This document shows, one piece after another, positions 1-10,189 of a stretch of DNA of 64,000 nucleotides. Every line of letters starts with the position of its first letter. Position 1 is the stretch's first letter. The stretch lies in the NCBI GenBank assembly GCA_024734495.1, contig JALMQS010000225.1, positions 6,423,425 through 6,487,424 of the forward strand, given 5' to 3'. Origin of the DNA: Forficula auricularia (lineage: Eukaryota > Arthropoda > Insecta > Dermaptera > Forficulidae). The notes beneath the pieces are model-generated. The model ran no database searches, was not told the DNA's origin, and worked only from the letters and a program-made list of their open reading frames with translations. The translations under genes were made by a program, and so were the position numbers.

Positions 1-798
1 TATTACTCTAACTTGACAGTCAAAAAAAATATAAAATATAGGTATACTGTCTAATCCAAAACATAAAGACATTAAATAAAAAATAAAAAATATAAAGTAA
101 ATAAAACCTGTTTTTTATCACTCTTAATAATAAAAGACTGTCTTAAATATATTAAAAAAAAAACTTTTCTAAAAAGTACAAAATAATCTAATACTTAATC
201 AAAATGTGTGGGGCGCAGAAACTATATGTAAATTTGATTTTCTAATTAAAAATATTTTGTATTGCAGTTTTCTAATTTATTAATAATTTTTTTTAAATAC
301 CATATTACTTTTATTCATCATCGAGTATTATTATTATTAAAGCTAAAAAAGTTTATTTAGTAAAAAAAATTGTGATAAGTAAATTTAAATCACATAAAAA
401 AATATTCTCACTGCATTTCTTGTGAGAGCAATTATTCACTTTTTGAGTCTACCGCTAGATGGCGCTTGGATCGGAAATCTAGCGGTTTCTGGCTATTTTG
501 GAAGACCGATCTAGCGGTTTTATAAATCAAATCGTTGGCAACACTGACTGCAAATAGCAGAGTGTGAACCATAGATAAAAGATACCCAACAACTAAAAAT
601 CTATCACGATATCTAGCGGCTGCCAAGCCCTCAAGGAAAGCCATCAAGGCTACATAGTATCTTTTATCTATGCTTTGAATTTCCTGTCAGATCGTGGGAG
701 CTCACTATCTATAGTATCTTTTATACAAACAACTAGCTTGCTACAACAAAAATCTTCTAAACTATAGTATCAAACAAATAAATTATATATGTATAATA
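1..798. other. AT-rich DNA without recognisable gene
   Basis: Mostly A/T-rich sequence with many stops in all frames. The block near 440-620 repeats the string CTAGCGGTTT three times within about 90 bases, but I see no protein family signature. Around 756-780 the string AAACTATAGTATC followed by AAACAAATAAATTATATAT matches the 3' half of the hammerhead-bearing repeat found intact near 6.85 kb, with the GUC cleavage triplet changed to GUA. It is probably a decayed fragment of that repeat. Confidence 0.6.
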
Positions 799-1963
799 GT
801 GGGTCAAAAAATCCATTGGTGTTCTTTTTCAAGCATGACACGGTATAATGGTCGCTAGACACCTCAAAAAAAATTTTTCAAATATGAGCTCTTTTAATTT
901 TTAATAGGAGATCCTCCGCATCACATGTTTAGTTTTTTTTCACAGTCCACTAGAAAAAAATTTCCATACTATCATCATTACACGACGATTAAGTAGAAAA
1001 AAGATTCTTAAAAAGAATTTCGTAGGAAAAATTTTAATGCCTCTACAAAAAAAAAGGGTATCTTCACCATTTGAAAGTTGAAGATGGAGGAGATATAAGC
1101 CTGATTATTTTAAGACAAAATTTCTCATTTTAGAGTTTATGAAAATTTTATAAACTCCACAACACGTCGGCTATTATAAAATTCGCAATACAAATTTTTT
1201 ATAGAAAATTAACTGCTCTTATAAAGGGTAAAGTCATATGTTTTGGCGATTAAATTAAGCGTTCAAAGATACTATCATCAAACTTTCATGTGTAAAGATT
1301 TTAAGAGTTTTTGATTAGATATTCGAAAAATTTCAATTTAATTTTATGAATTTCATACAAATTTCACTTTTTGTCAATAATTTCGAAGTATTACTCGAGT
1401 TGATAAAAATTCAAAATTCGTGTAAATGTTCACAAAACTTCATAAATTAAATTGAAATTTTTCGAATATCTAATCAAAAACTCTTAAAATCTTTACACAT
1501 GAAAGTTTGATGATGAATATCTTTTGAACGCTTAATTTAATCGCCAAAACATAAGACACCCTTTTTATAGAGCAGTTAATTTCCTATAAAAATTTGTATT
1601 GCGAATTTTATAATAGCCATTCATTGTCGAGTTATAAAATTCATAAACAAAAATGAAATTTGTCTTAAAATAATCAAACTTAAATCTTCAATATCTTTCA
1701 AATGGTGAGGTTTACGGAAAAAATATAAGATACCTTTTTTGTAGAGCATTAAATTTCCTACGAAATTCTTCAAGAACATTTTTCTGTACAATCAATTAAT
1801 GATGAGGTATGAATTTTTTTCTATTGGACTGAGAAAAAATAAAAAACTGCGATGCGGAGGATCTTCCTATTAAAATGAAGAGCTCATATTTAGAAATAAT
1901 TTTTTTAAGGTGTCTAGCAACCCTTGTTACTAAAAAAAAATAATGAATTTTTTTGACCCACCC
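799..1963. repeat. Foldback element (long inverted repeats)
   Basis: The left arm (about 799-1385) and right arm (about 1435-1963) are reverse complements with scattered mismatches. The outer ends read GTGGGTCAAAAAATCC and, inverted, GATTTTTTTGACCCAC. A box reading GAGGATCnTCCTATTA is present in both arms, and the centre lies around 1385-1435. No ORF is present. It is a non-autonomous foldback or MITE-like DNA element; the superfamily is not determined. AT-rich flanks prevent a safe target duplication call. Confidence 0.75.
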
Positions 1964-2141
1964 TATTTATTATATATATATATTCTCTAAAATTTGATCA
2001 TGATATTGCTAGCAATAAATAGATTAGGGATTTTAATCTTATTAAAAAAAAATTAATTAAATATAACTTTGATTTAATTAATAATTCTTTTATAATTAAT
2101 TCTATCTATATTCATTTTAATTTTTTTATATTTAACGATTA

Positions 2142-2440
2142 GTGTCTGGAGCACCGAGCGATGCCCGGTAACTTTTTGCCTCCAAATAGCTCAAGTTTCA
2201 AATTTCAAGGCTCTGCGACTTACCGAAGACGAGATATGAACGATTAAAATATTTATTTTGCGACATGAATAGTTTACACCCCCTTTCCTTATTTATACAC
2301 GACTAATAACTCATCAGACTTGATAAGTACACCAATTTTTAGAGAAATCGTTAGAACCGTTTTCGAGAACCAGATTTTATATATCAATATATATATATAC
2401 AAGAATTTCTCATTTAATAATATAAAATAAGATAAGATAC
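2142..2440 (-). mobile_element. Helentron-like non-autonomous element, family F2
   Basis: Read on the minus strand, the element ends with a hairpin (GCTCGGTGC-type arm) followed by TCCAGACAC, and begins with TATTATTAAATGAG. It shares its body with copies near 4.1, 8.1-8.5 and 30.3-32.3 kb, including the CTCGTCTTCGG and AATAACTCATGAG-type boxes. A 3' hairpin close to the end, no terminal inverted repeats and no ORF fit a short rolling-circle element. This copy is internally deleted compared with the 30.3-kb one. Confidence 0.6.
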
Positions 2441-2599
2441 GAGACCTGGGAGAACTAATATTTTTGAAGGTCTTCAAAATTCAAAATTAAACTCTGGGCA
2501 AGAAAATAAAAACAATTTTATTTTAAATTTATTAAATTATGACATTAATTTATTTCCCAGAAACTTTGCGAGCTTGAATATTAGCAAATTCAATTATGA

Positions 2600-3500
2600 G
2601 ACCGGGGCAGCTACCCCTCTTCACCCTTCATCCCCTCTAATAGGAACTGTTGTATGTGTATTTGTTTATGTGTGAGAATGTAAACGATGAAAATCTAGGC
2701 CCTTGTACCAAGCTCAACCAAATTTTGTATACATAATCAGTGGGACCCCAGAAGTCTAAAAATGCAAAAACTAACCCCCTACATGATTATAAATAATTTT
2801 ATTAAATATTAAATCTAAGTGAGGGCCAGGTTGAATGGTGAAGTCAAGTGGATGGCCGCATCAGAACCTGTCAGTTTATTTTTATTTATTTATAAAATAA
2901 TTAATTATGACAAATAAGGAAAAACAAAAGACTATTTTCAATTGTTTTCCATTGTTTTTTATTATAATTGGCAATTTTTCATTGTACACGGCCACTATGA
3001 TTTTATATTGTATTGTTAAAGGTATGAATTAGGTACTTTAACAGAAATAGAATATTAAAATCGCTATAGTTCTGAAACTAGTCATTTCCGGACATGTTTA
3101 TATGAACTTTTACTTTACCATACAGGGTATGGTCAAGTATTGTAATCGTGCATGAAAAAAGTGTTATTTCCTTCTTTTTTTCGAAATATCTCAAAAACGG
3201 CTGAAACTATTTTGATTAAAAATAAGCTGACGTATTCTGATGTAACCATCCACTTGACTTTACCATACAACCTGGCCCCTAAAATTATTTATAATCATAT
3301 CGGGGGGGGGGGCTGTTAGTTTTTGCATTTTTAGACTTCTGGGGTTCCATTGATTATTTGTACAAAATTTGGTTGAGTTTGCTCAAAAGGCCTAGATTTT
3401 TAATTTTAACCCCCCCCCCCTCCTCCACCCCTTAATTTTGGGTCTATATGCACCAAAATCTAATCAGCTCTTAATCTCAATGGACCAAAACTACGTGTCA
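2600..3500. repeat. Foldback repeat with poly-G/C tracts (family P)
   Basis: The segment 2690-2870 (boxes CTCAACCAAATTTTGTATAC and GTCTAAAAATGCAAAAACTA) is repeated in inverted orientation at about 3215-3400, giving a foldback. The same boxes occur twice in direct orientation at 56.65-56.95 kb. A ten-base G run sits at about 3302 and a ten-base C run at about 3410. No coding potential. Superfamily unknown. Confidence 0.6.
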
Positions 3501-3519
3501 AATTTAGTTTTTTTTTTTT

Positions 3520-4083
3520 TTTTTTATAAATTTTATTAAACCAATTATTTTACATTAATAATGTATACATTGTATTTTGCTTCGATTTCGGAGATAACTT
3601 CTCCACCATCGAGTGTCCTTATTTATCTTTAGTCCTTGTTTTTAATAAGAGGAAAAATCTAATTAGATAAAAAAAACCTCTTTTCCGATAATTATTTAAA
3701 TTCCATTATTCCCCAATCAAATCGATTGGTATTCTCTCTCCTCCTCCTCATCCTATATCCTCATTCATCCGTCAAATTTAGTTTCATTTTAATATATATA
3801 TATATATTAATATTTGCTATAACCTATTAGTGGGTTTTAAAATTAAAAAATCAATTAATAATTAAAAGATAATTGAAAATAAAATGTAAACAAACTTTTT
3901 TATTGAGATTTTTATCTATAAATAATTACTTTAATTAGGAACACTAGCCAGATCGTTTTCTCAAAAACTTGTTAATAGAGTTGGTTTCATTAAAATCGGT
4001 AGAGCCGTTTTCAAAATGAAACTAAAATACAAACAAATAAATATATAAACAAACAATTTTTGCTCGTTAAATAAGAGTAGATA
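3520..4083 (-). mobile_element. Helentron-like element, family F1, 3'-truncated
   Basis: On the minus strand this starts at the F1 5' end (CTACTCTTATTTAACGAGCA, 4083 downward). It contains the family body: an AAACGGCTCTACCGATTT box, an AACAAGTTTTTGAG box, and a TTTCGGAGAT box near 3595. The characteristic 3' hairpin (GCATCGCTCGG) is absent. It abuts an F2 fragment in the opposite orientation at 4084. Confidence 0.6.
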
Positions 4084-4637
4084 GAATCTGGTTCTCGAAA
4101 ACGGCTCTAACGATTTCGCTAAAAATTGGTGTAAGTACTTATCAAGTCTCATGAGTTATTAGTCATGTATAAATTTTAATCCGATTAAAATAAAGGAAGG
4201 GGGTGTAAATTAGTCATGTCGTAAAATAAATATTTTAATAGTTCATATCTGGTCTTCGGAAAGTCGCAGAGCCTTGAAATTTGAACCTTAAGCTATCTAG
4301 ATGCTACAAGAAGTATAATAACAAGTTTTTGGTAAAATAGAAGTACCGGAAGTTTATGTTTACGTACGTAAGAATATAACCCCCCTGCATTTCGCAACCT
4401 TAAATCTCTAGAGCTACGAAATTCGAAACTTAAGCTCGATATAGGCTAGAAGGAGTTCAGCAAGCTTTTGCTTGAAATCGGAACACCTGAAGTTGACATT
4501 TACATGAAAGATTTTTTTTTTTTTTTTTTTGATTTTCTCAAAAAGCACTCTAACGATTTTCTTTTAAGATTGGTGTACTTATCAAGTGTCATGAGTTATT
4601 AGCTATTTAGAGCCAACAAGTTACCGAGCATCGCACT
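4084..4637 (+). mobile_element. Helentron-like element, family F2, truncated
   Basis: Plus-strand copy of F2. It runs from TCTGGTTCTCGAAAACGGC through TTATGTTTACGTACGTAAG to GTTACCGAGCATCGCA, where the 3' hairpin is interrupted in its second arm. A 17-base T run near 4510-4527 lies inside it. It is joined head-to-head with the F1 copy just upstream. Confidence 0.55.
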
Positions 4638-4949
4638 TTTCTTTAAAAGACCCTGGCATATGCCTTAAAAACCCTACTTTTCCGCCAAGGCTTTTTTCTT
4701 TTTGCCATATGGCGAAACTGAATTAAAATAAAAATATAATACCAAGGCTAGGAGCTCAATGAGTTCCGCTTCCTTGATTTTTCAAAAGCAACTATTCTCT
4801 TGTCTATTCTTTGATAATAATAATAAACTGAACACCTGTGCACTAATTTATATATAGTTTTTTAGTTTTTCATTTTTCTAAATAGACATTTTTTCGGCCT
4901 TTCTAGCCATTTACGATACTATTTATTATTTTTAAATTTGTCCCTACCC

Positions 4950-5048
4950 CGGGGGTCAGAATTTAGCTGGATGCCTCGAGTCGGATTCGAACCCGCGTCC
5001 ACTTGGTTAGCAGGATGACACGCTACCGCCTAGCCTATCTGACCCCCC
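4950..5048 (-). repeat. tRNA-like (SINE-type) segment
   Basis: On the minus strand this shows an A-box-like stretch (ATAGGCTAGGCGGTAGCGTG) about 30 bases before a B-box (GGGTTCGAATCCG). These are the RNA polymerase III promoter elements of tRNAs and tRNA-derived SINEs. The presumed acceptor strands do not pair, so it is not a canonical tRNA gene. GTCAGA and TCTGAC plus G/C runs sit at the two ends. Confidence 0.45.
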
Positions 5049-5139
5049 AAATTCTAAATAGACATAAATCTGACGTTTCCAATATAATCTGTATTTATTG
5101 ATTGTTTTGTTAACTAGTCCATTATCACTCGAGCGTGTC

Positions 5140-5183
5140 AATTTCTGAAGATAACAAGTGAGTTCTTGTAGAAACGTCAGATT
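5140..5183 (+). ncRNA. Hammerhead-ribozyme-like motif
   Basis: Core CTGAAGA at 5145-5151 and GAAA at 5171-5174 flank a hairpin (ACAAG 5054-type arm at 5154-5158, CTTGT at 5165-5169). ACGU follows with C5178 as the residue at the cleavage site (GUC triplet). Stem I is AATTT (5140-5144) with AGATT (5179-5183), four Watson-Crick pairs and one G-U. Stem II carries an extra base on the 5' side, as in the other motifs here. An inverted partial copy of the GAAACGTCAGATTTAT half lies at about 5062-5085. Confidence 0.5.
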
Positions 5184-5239
5184 TATTATGACGCTAGTCG
5201 AAAAAATAAAAACAAAAAAAAATCACCCAAAATATGAAA

Positions 5240-6230
5240 ATCAATTTTTAACCGACTTCAAAAAAAGGAGGAGGTTCTCAATCCGGCTGATTTTTTTTTT
5301 TGTGTCTATGTTACCTTATATCTTCGCCAATTGTGAACCGATTTTGGTGATTTTTTTGCATTGGGTTCAGTCTAGTTTCCGATTGGTCCCGTTTTTTTTC
5401 ATTGGTATTGGATCATTTTTGATATGTTTGTTCAGGTATAACTTCTTTGTTTATGAACTGATTTTAATGATTCTAAATAAAATTAATAAATTAATAGGTA
5501 TTTTGGACACATTTTATATTTTATTAATTTTTGCACAACGTTTCGTCCGTTTCCGGACTTTGATCAAGTGCTGAAAAACAAAAGTAGAAGAAAAATAGAT
5601 TGGGAAAATTAAATTAATGCATATTTCAAAATACAACTATACATGATATGCCACATGTCACTCACCTCAATCAATTAACAAATTTGTTAATTGATTGAGG
5701 TGAGTGACATGTGGCATATCATGTATAGTTGTATTTTGAAATATGCATTAATTTAATTTTCCCAATCTATTTTTCTTCTACTTTTGTTTTTCAGCACTTG
5801 ATCAAGTCCGAAACGACGAAACGTTGTGCAAAAATTAATAAAATATAAAATGTGTCCAAAATACCTATTAATTTATTAATTTTATTTAAATAAAGAATGG
5901 ACATTAACCAAATGAATTTAATGATTCTTTTTTAATGGAAAGAGGCTTAGGGGTGGTCCCATATTGATTTGGTCAAGTTCTGAAGATATGATCAATGACG
6001 AAATAACGTAAATCTCCAATTCTTATGACCAAATAATCGAAATTATAATAAATAAAATCTTTTATAAAAAAAATCTTAAAAAATTCATTTTAAACCCGCA
6101 AACGTTTCAAGAGAATTGCTATATTTATTAATTGAATATCATCATTTTCGCCCGACGCTTTCTCTTACGAGATGCATGCAAGGTATTATATTAAGTCACT
6201 ATTAATAACATCACTAAAAAGAGAAAAATA
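5240..6230 (+). repeat. ACCGACTTC-box repeat, split by a pLTR palindrome
   Basis: This repeat runs from ACCGACTTCAAAAAAGGAGG (5250) through GTTCAGTCTAGTTTCCGATT and ATTTTAATGATTCT. It continues after the inserted palindrome with GGTCAAGTTCTGAAG, CAATGACGAAATAACGTA and a final stretch near 6115 (GCAAACGTTTC). A second copy lies at 15230-15690 (plus) and parts at 14590-14960 and 21740-21960 (minus). It has no coding potential; open frames across it are chance. Repeats with an ACCGACTTC box are common in insect DNA. I cannot assign a superfamily. Confidence 0.55.
5475..5916. mobile_element. Palindromic Penelope-LTR-like insertion with 12-bp target duplication
   Basis: A near-perfect palindrome with no spacer (centre CAAATTTG near 5693). 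It is flanked by the 12-base direct repeat TTTAATGATTCT at 5463-5474 and 5917-5928. The surrounding ACCGACTTC repeat is continuous without it when compared with the copy at 15.23-15.7 kb, so this is a clean insertion. Each arm carries a hammerhead-like block: GCAC, TTGATCA, stem II, GAAACGTT, GTGC. Both copies have U and C where the hammerhead core needs C3 and G8. The element is non-coding and non-autonomous. Confidence 0.7.
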
Positions 6231-6768
6231 AAAATAATTTTTGTAGAAAAAAACAATTAAACCGACTTCAAAATAATTAAATGCAACAATTAAAATAATA
6301 ATAACTTAAAAATAAAATAAAATACCTTAAAAGCTATAAAATAATTATCTTATTTAGTTACAACTAAACGACGAAATATTAACATGAAATCACTTTTTGA
6401 AGTCGGTGCCAAAAATATACATTTATGAATCGGACTCGACTGATCTTACTTAGTACGTTTGGCGGGTACGCTCGCTTATAGTATATATATAGTTTGTTTG
6501 GCACCGACTTCAAAAAGTAATTTCATGTTAATATTTCGTCGTTTAATTGTAACTAAATAAGATAATAATTATTTTATACCTTTTAGTGGATTTTATTTTA
6601 TTTTTAAGTTTTTATTATTTTAATTGAAATGTTTTTGTTTTGCCGAGAGTAGCAGAGTTGTTGATTCACAAAGAGAAACAAAAGAGGTTGTCCTCTGCTT
6701 GATGCAAATAAACATACACACATATATATATCGAGATGATATATCTGTACATATACTATTCATCTGTT

Positions 6769-6809
6769 TGAGACTACAGTTTCGAAGACTTGGTCTTCAT
6801 CATCAGTCC
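6769..6809 (-). ncRNA. Hammerhead-ribozyme-like motif (family E)
   Basis: On the minus strand, core CTGATGA (6800-6806), one extra T, stem II GAAGAC/GTCTTC with loop CAA, GAAA (6780-6783), then stem III ACU-GU-AGU and a GUC triplet. Stem I begins with two Watson-Crick pairs (AG/CU type). It forms the left member of an inverted ribozyme pair with the motif at 6851-6890. Confidence 0.55.
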
Positions 6810-6850
6810 ATATGATATTGACTCCATGAAAAACATTTATAATTGAAGAA

Positions 6851-6890
6851 AGACTGATGATGAAGACCAAGTCTTCGAAACTATAGTCTC
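6851..6890 (+). ncRNA. Hammerhead-ribozyme-like motif (family E)
   Basis: Core CTGATGA (6854-6860), extra T6861, stem II GAAGAC (6862-6867) with GTCTTC (6871-6876), GAAA (6877-6880). Stem III is A-C-U closed by U-G-A pairs around a two-base AU loop, with C6888 completing a GUC triplet. Stem I starts with GA/UC and can resume as ATTTAT (from about 6832) with ATAAAT (about 6896), leaving an internal loop of the kind type I hammerheads use for tertiary contacts. Confidence 0.6.
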
Positions 6891-7075
6891 AAACAAATAA
6901 ATAATATATATACAGATATATCATCTCGATATATATATGTGTGTATGTTTATTTGCATCAAGCAGAGGACAACCTCTTTGTTTCTCTTTGTTTTATTATT
7001 TTATTTGTTGCATTTAATTTTTTTGAAGTCGGTTTTATTTTTTTTTTTCTAAAAATTATTTTCGTTCTCTAAATC

Positions 7076-7481
7076 TACATTTGTGTGAGTGTGTGTGTTG
7101 TGTGTATTTATAAAGACTAAATTGTTAGTATTATAATCTCTAGCGTGGTAAATAATAGAATCTAAATATTACTTGAGAATGATCGCAGAATAAGATGATC
7201 GAAACGTCGTTGTTAATTTTATTATTCGTTCGTATTGAATTTATATTTGTGATTAAAACAAAATTTCAACCCTTATTAGTATCGAATGTCATAAAAAGAT
7301 GCCAGCACATGTTTTCTAAATAAATACATCAAATAAATATTATATATTTAATTAATTTTTTTCCTATAAATAAAATTTTCACATGATTTCAAAATTTAAC
7401 TTGGTTTCTCTGTTTGGCTGAGTAGAATCTTCTAATCGAATTTTGACCCATCGAGTCGAAATTCTTAAAATTTTGCACATA
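7076..7481. other. Non-coding AT-rich stretch
   Basis: No gene seen. A block at 7171-7215 (CTTGAGA, then GATC arms, then GAAACGTCG) resembles a decayed hammerhead-bearing pLTR end, but its core departs from the consensus. Around 7085-7110 there is a short GT-rich microsatellite. Confidence 0.4.
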
Positions 7482-7692
7482 AACATCATCATCATCATCA
7501 ATCAGCCCTTTTTCTTGTCCACTGCTGAACATAGGCCTCCTCCAAATGTCTCCAGTTTTCTCGATCTTTTGCATCTTTTATCCAGTTTGTCGATATTCTT
7601 ATATCGTCTATCCATCGTGTTCCCACAGGTCTACCTCGGCTTCGCTTATCCTCTCTTGGCCTCCATTCAAGGAGTTTCTTTGTCCATATATA
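7482..7692 (-). pseudogene. RTE-type LINE, C-terminal fragment
   Basis: The minus-strand translation contains LEWRPREDKRSRGRPVG, then RWIDDI, W..DAKDRENWRHLEEAYVQQW. This is the conserved C-terminal tail downstream of the reverse transcriptase in RTE-clade LINEs. It is followed directly (plus-strand 7484-7501) by a CAT/ATG trinucleotide run, the usual RTE 3' tail. Only about 65 codons remain, so the copy is heavily 5'-truncated, as is normal for target-primed insertions. It belongs to a different RTE family from the copies at 9.4 and 40.8 kb. Confidence 0.75.
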
Positions 7693-7739
7693 TACATAAA
7701 TAGTTGAAATGACAATACAATATTTTATCAAATCTATAA

Positions 7740-8110
7740 ATTATTATTGTCAACTTCCGGTGTCCTGATTTCAATTGACTGATCCATTGCGCCACGCAGA
7801 GGGGGGGGGGGGGCGCAGCCCTAAAAAAGAAACCAGATTTTTTTAAAGATTAGAGTGCAACTTCTCATCAGCCGTCCAAATAATAATGCCAGATGTTGTG
7901 GCTATTTGTGATTAAAGTACATTTATGGGCGCCTATGACACAACTCTAGAACCGAGGCCAGTGTTGGGAGCGCAAAAAGCGCCCCACAACTGTGCAATGC
8001 TATTAATAAAAAAACAAATAAATACTAGAAACAAAAAAAATATATATATATATAAATATAAATAAAATTAAATGCTAAAAAATTCTTATTATTAGTTTAA
8101 AATGGACTGG
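7740..8110. other. Non-coding region with a 13-base G run
   Basis: No gene seen. It holds a long G run at about 7801-7813 and the string GGAGCGCAAAAAGCGCCCC, which can fold. A short AT run lies at about 8040-8053. Confidence 0.4.
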
Positions 8111-8115
8111 CCACT

Positions 8116-8520
8116 GCAAAAGCTTGCTTTACCCCTTCTAGCCTAAATCGAGTTTAGGTTTCGAATTTCGTAGCTCTAAGATTTATTATTGCGATTCAGG
8201 TGGGGTACATTTTTGCGTACGTAAACATCAACTTCCAGTACTTTTATTTTAGCCAAAATCTTGTGGTACTTCTTGTAGTCTCTAGATAGCTTAAGTTTTA
8301 AATTTAAGACGAGATATGAACGATTAAAATATTTATTTTGCGTCATGACTAATTTACACCCCCTTTCTTTATTTCAATCGGTTTAAAATTTATACACGAC
8401 TAATAACTCATGAGATTTGATAAGTAAACCAATTTTTAGAGAAAACGTTACTGCCGTTTTCGAGAACCCGATTATATATATACAAGAATTGCTCATTTAA
8501 TAATATAAGATAAGATAAGC
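8116..8520 (-). mobile_element. Helentron-like element, family F2, 3'-truncated
   Basis: The minus-strand 5' end (TATTATTAAATGAGCAATTC) is near 8510. The body shares CTCATGAG, ACTTCTTGTAG and GTTTACGTACGCAAAAATG boxes with F2 copies at 4.1 and 30.3-31 kb. The 3' hairpin is missing. Confidence 0.55.
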
Positions 8521-8650
8521 AAAGATTAATTTCATTGATGTAGGAAATAGTATATTTCGAGACATAATTATCTCACGGCTTACATTCGGAAAACATTTAT
8601 ATTATAATTTTTAAGGATTTAGGTGTCGGTTCTAGCTGAAACATTATAAG

Positions 8651-8863
8651 TAACTTATGAGGAGAATTTTCTAGGTTAGGTTTCACAAAAAGGAAATATT
8701 AAAACAAAAGTATGTTTTCGATATATAGAGTTTTCATTTGAACTCCTGAAGATGGGCTAATAACCCGAAATATATATCGAGTGAATCAAACTCAAAAAAC
8801 ATACTTTTGTTTTAATATTTCCTTTTTGTGAAACCTAACCTAGAAAATTCTCCTCATAAGTTA
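8651..8863. repeat. Palindromic pLTR-like unit with hammerhead at its apex
   Basis: Arms 8651-8727 (TAACTTATGAGG to TATGTTTTCGAT) and 8787-8863 are reverse complements with few mismatches. The central loop holds a complete hammerhead-like motif on the plus strand. Unlike the other palindromes, only one ribozyme is present. Non-coding. Confidence 0.6.
8742..8782 (+). ncRNA. Hammerhead-ribozyme-like motif (family B)
   Basis: Core CTGAAGA (8746-8752), extra T8753, stem II GGG (8754-8756) with CCC (8764-8766), GAAA (8767-8770). Stem III is three A/U pairs (8770-8772 with 8775-8777) around a UA loop, with C8778 at the cleavage position (AUC triplet). Stem I is ACTC (8742-8745) with GAGT (8779-8782), all Watson-Crick. 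After an internal loop it resumes as GAGTTT (8728-8733) with AAACTC (8787-8792). This is one of the most convincing motifs in the window. Confidence 0.7.
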
Positions 8864-9042
8864 TTTGTATTATAACAAAACATAATATATAAATAAACAA
8901 ATAATAGTTGCCATGGAAACGTCATTAAATTCCTATAAACAGTCAATAATAGGCCATTTTAGTGAAACTTACCTACTATTTTAATTAACTCTTATTTTAA
9001 ATATTTCACCTTCTTCCTTAAAAATTATTAAAAGACTATCTA

Positions 9043-9045
<3 letters not shown>

Positions 9046-9128
<83 letters not shown>
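9046..9128. repeat. (AT)n followed by (GA)n microsatellite
   Basis: About 58 bases of alternating TA followed by about 22 bases of alternating GA. It adjoins the 5' truncation point region of the RTE fragment at 9.37 kb. Confidence 0.9.
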
Positions 9129-9372
9129 AAGAAACACTCAGAAACAAATAAATAAAATGAAGATGAATTGTTCTCACTTTCACTAAAGAAAACACAATCT
9201 AAGAGCAGATTTCTTTTTTCACGGAGAGCGAGTGAGTACTGGAAAAGAGATTTTTCACTTTTAATATTCGAAAAAGCGCGAGTGACCTGTCGTATTATCA
9301 GCGGAAATTCCGTGCTCGATATTTTATATCTATAATATTTATCCATATAAAATCCAAGGTCAAAAGATCGCT

Positions 9373-10180
9373 ATGTTAAGATTTGCCGATGACATTGCCC
9401 TTCTAGGAAGCAATAAAAAAGAATTAGAGGACGCCTTGAATGGAATTAACCAAATCCTAATAGAAGAAATCAAAATGAAAATAAACAAGAATAAAACCAA
9501 GGTCCTAGTATGTACAAAAAAAGAACAAACGAGACAGGAATGCATCAAAATTAACCAAGAAAACCTAGAAGGAGTTAAGGAATTCCGCTACCTAGGAAGT
9601 AAAATAACATGGGATGGGAGGAGCGAAAACGAAATTAAATCAAGAATTGCCCAAGCAAAAATGGGGTTTAATTCAAAACAAAAACTACTATGCTCCTCCT
9701 CAATCAGCTTAGCAAACAGGAAGTTGCTATTGAAGACATATGTATGGAGCATAGCCATGTACGGGTGTGAAACCTGGACAATTAGAGAAGCGGAGAGAAA
9801 GAGATTAGAGGCTTTCGAAATGTGGTGCTACAGAAGAATGACGAATATCAAATGGATGGATAAAATTACAAATGAAGAAGTTCTTGGAAGAATCGGAGAA
9901 AGAAGAACCTTGTGGAAGAGTCTGAAGAAGAGAAGAGGTCAGATGATGGGGCACACACTGAGACATGGGGGACTGCTTAGGGATATCTTGGAGGGGGAGG
10001 TGGGAAAGAAAAGGGGAAGGGGAAGAACCAGATTAGAATATTTCAACCAAATAATTGGGGATATGGGATGCCAGACATTTAGAGAGGTTAAAGCAGCTGG
10101 CGGGGGACAGAGTCGAGTGGAGACGGATTGTTGCATCAAACCAGTCTTAGGACTGTATACTCAATGATGATGAATATTTA
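9373..10180 (+). pseudogene. RTE-type LINE 3' fragment (RT catalytic motif to tail)
   Basis: The open stretch of 264 codons starts at the reverse transcriptase active site (LRFADDIALL, catalytic FADD at residues 4-7). It continues through the YLGSKITWDGRSE block and the YGCETWTIREAERKRLEAFE segment, which is typical of insect RTE-like endonuclease-reverse transcriptases. The rest of the RT and the endonuclease are missing (5' truncation). Near 10095-10130 the frame departs from the second copy at 41.28 kb (GCAGCTGG against CAGCTGG context), so the last residues are probably frameshifted. It ends in an ATGATG-type tail. Copy two lies at 40.75-41.36 kb. Confidence 0.8.
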
Positions 10181-10189
10181 TAAATAAAA

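Larger units (their letters stand above)
6623..6992. mobile_element. Palindromic Penelope-LTR-like insertion (family E) with 11-bp target duplication
   Basis: An inverted pair of one unit, flanked by TTATTATTTTA at 6612-6622 and 6993-7003. The unit holds an AACCTCTTTGTTTCTCTTTG box, a long TATATA stretch and a complete hammerhead-like motif in each arm facing opposite strands. Single or partial copies recur at 756-790, 27737-27815, 45839-45944, 52431-52471 and 58680-59300. Non-coding; probably moved in trans by a PLE reverse transcriptase and endonuclease. Confidence 0.65.
6230..7075. repeat. Foldback repeat of the ACCGACTTC family (right arm interrupted)
   Basis: The left arm, about 6255-6400 (AACCGACTTCAAA, TAGTTACAACTAAACGACG, TTTTTGAAGTCGG), is repeated inverted at about 6495-6622 and 7004-7045. 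A pLTR palindrome interrupts the right arm. Related foldbacks lie at 14.2-14.6, 15.73-16.08 and 21.44-21.7 kb. Non-coding. Confidence 0.6.

Noticed and set aside
432..647. 71-codon minus-strand open frame in the CTAGCGGTTT repeat block
   Set aside because: No family motif, no start context, and the sequence is a short direct repeat. Length is within chance.
4950..5048. Canonical tRNA gene
   Set aside because: A and B boxes are present, but acceptor and anticodon stems do not form; kept only as tRNA-like repeat.
5158..5574. 138-codon plus-strand frame with hydrophobic stretches
   Set aside because: Spans two different repeats (ACCGACTTC repeat and the pLTR palindrome with its target duplication), so it cannot be an ancestral gene.
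7171..7215. Additional hammerhead motif
   Set aside because: GAAACGTCG is present, but CTTGAGA and the hairpin do not fit the core; the same applies to strings at 18360, 28010, 28066 and 44890.
9044..9346. 100-codon minus-strand frame
   Set aside because: Its C-terminal part is translated microsatellite (SLSLSLS, IYIYIY); no conserved part upstream.
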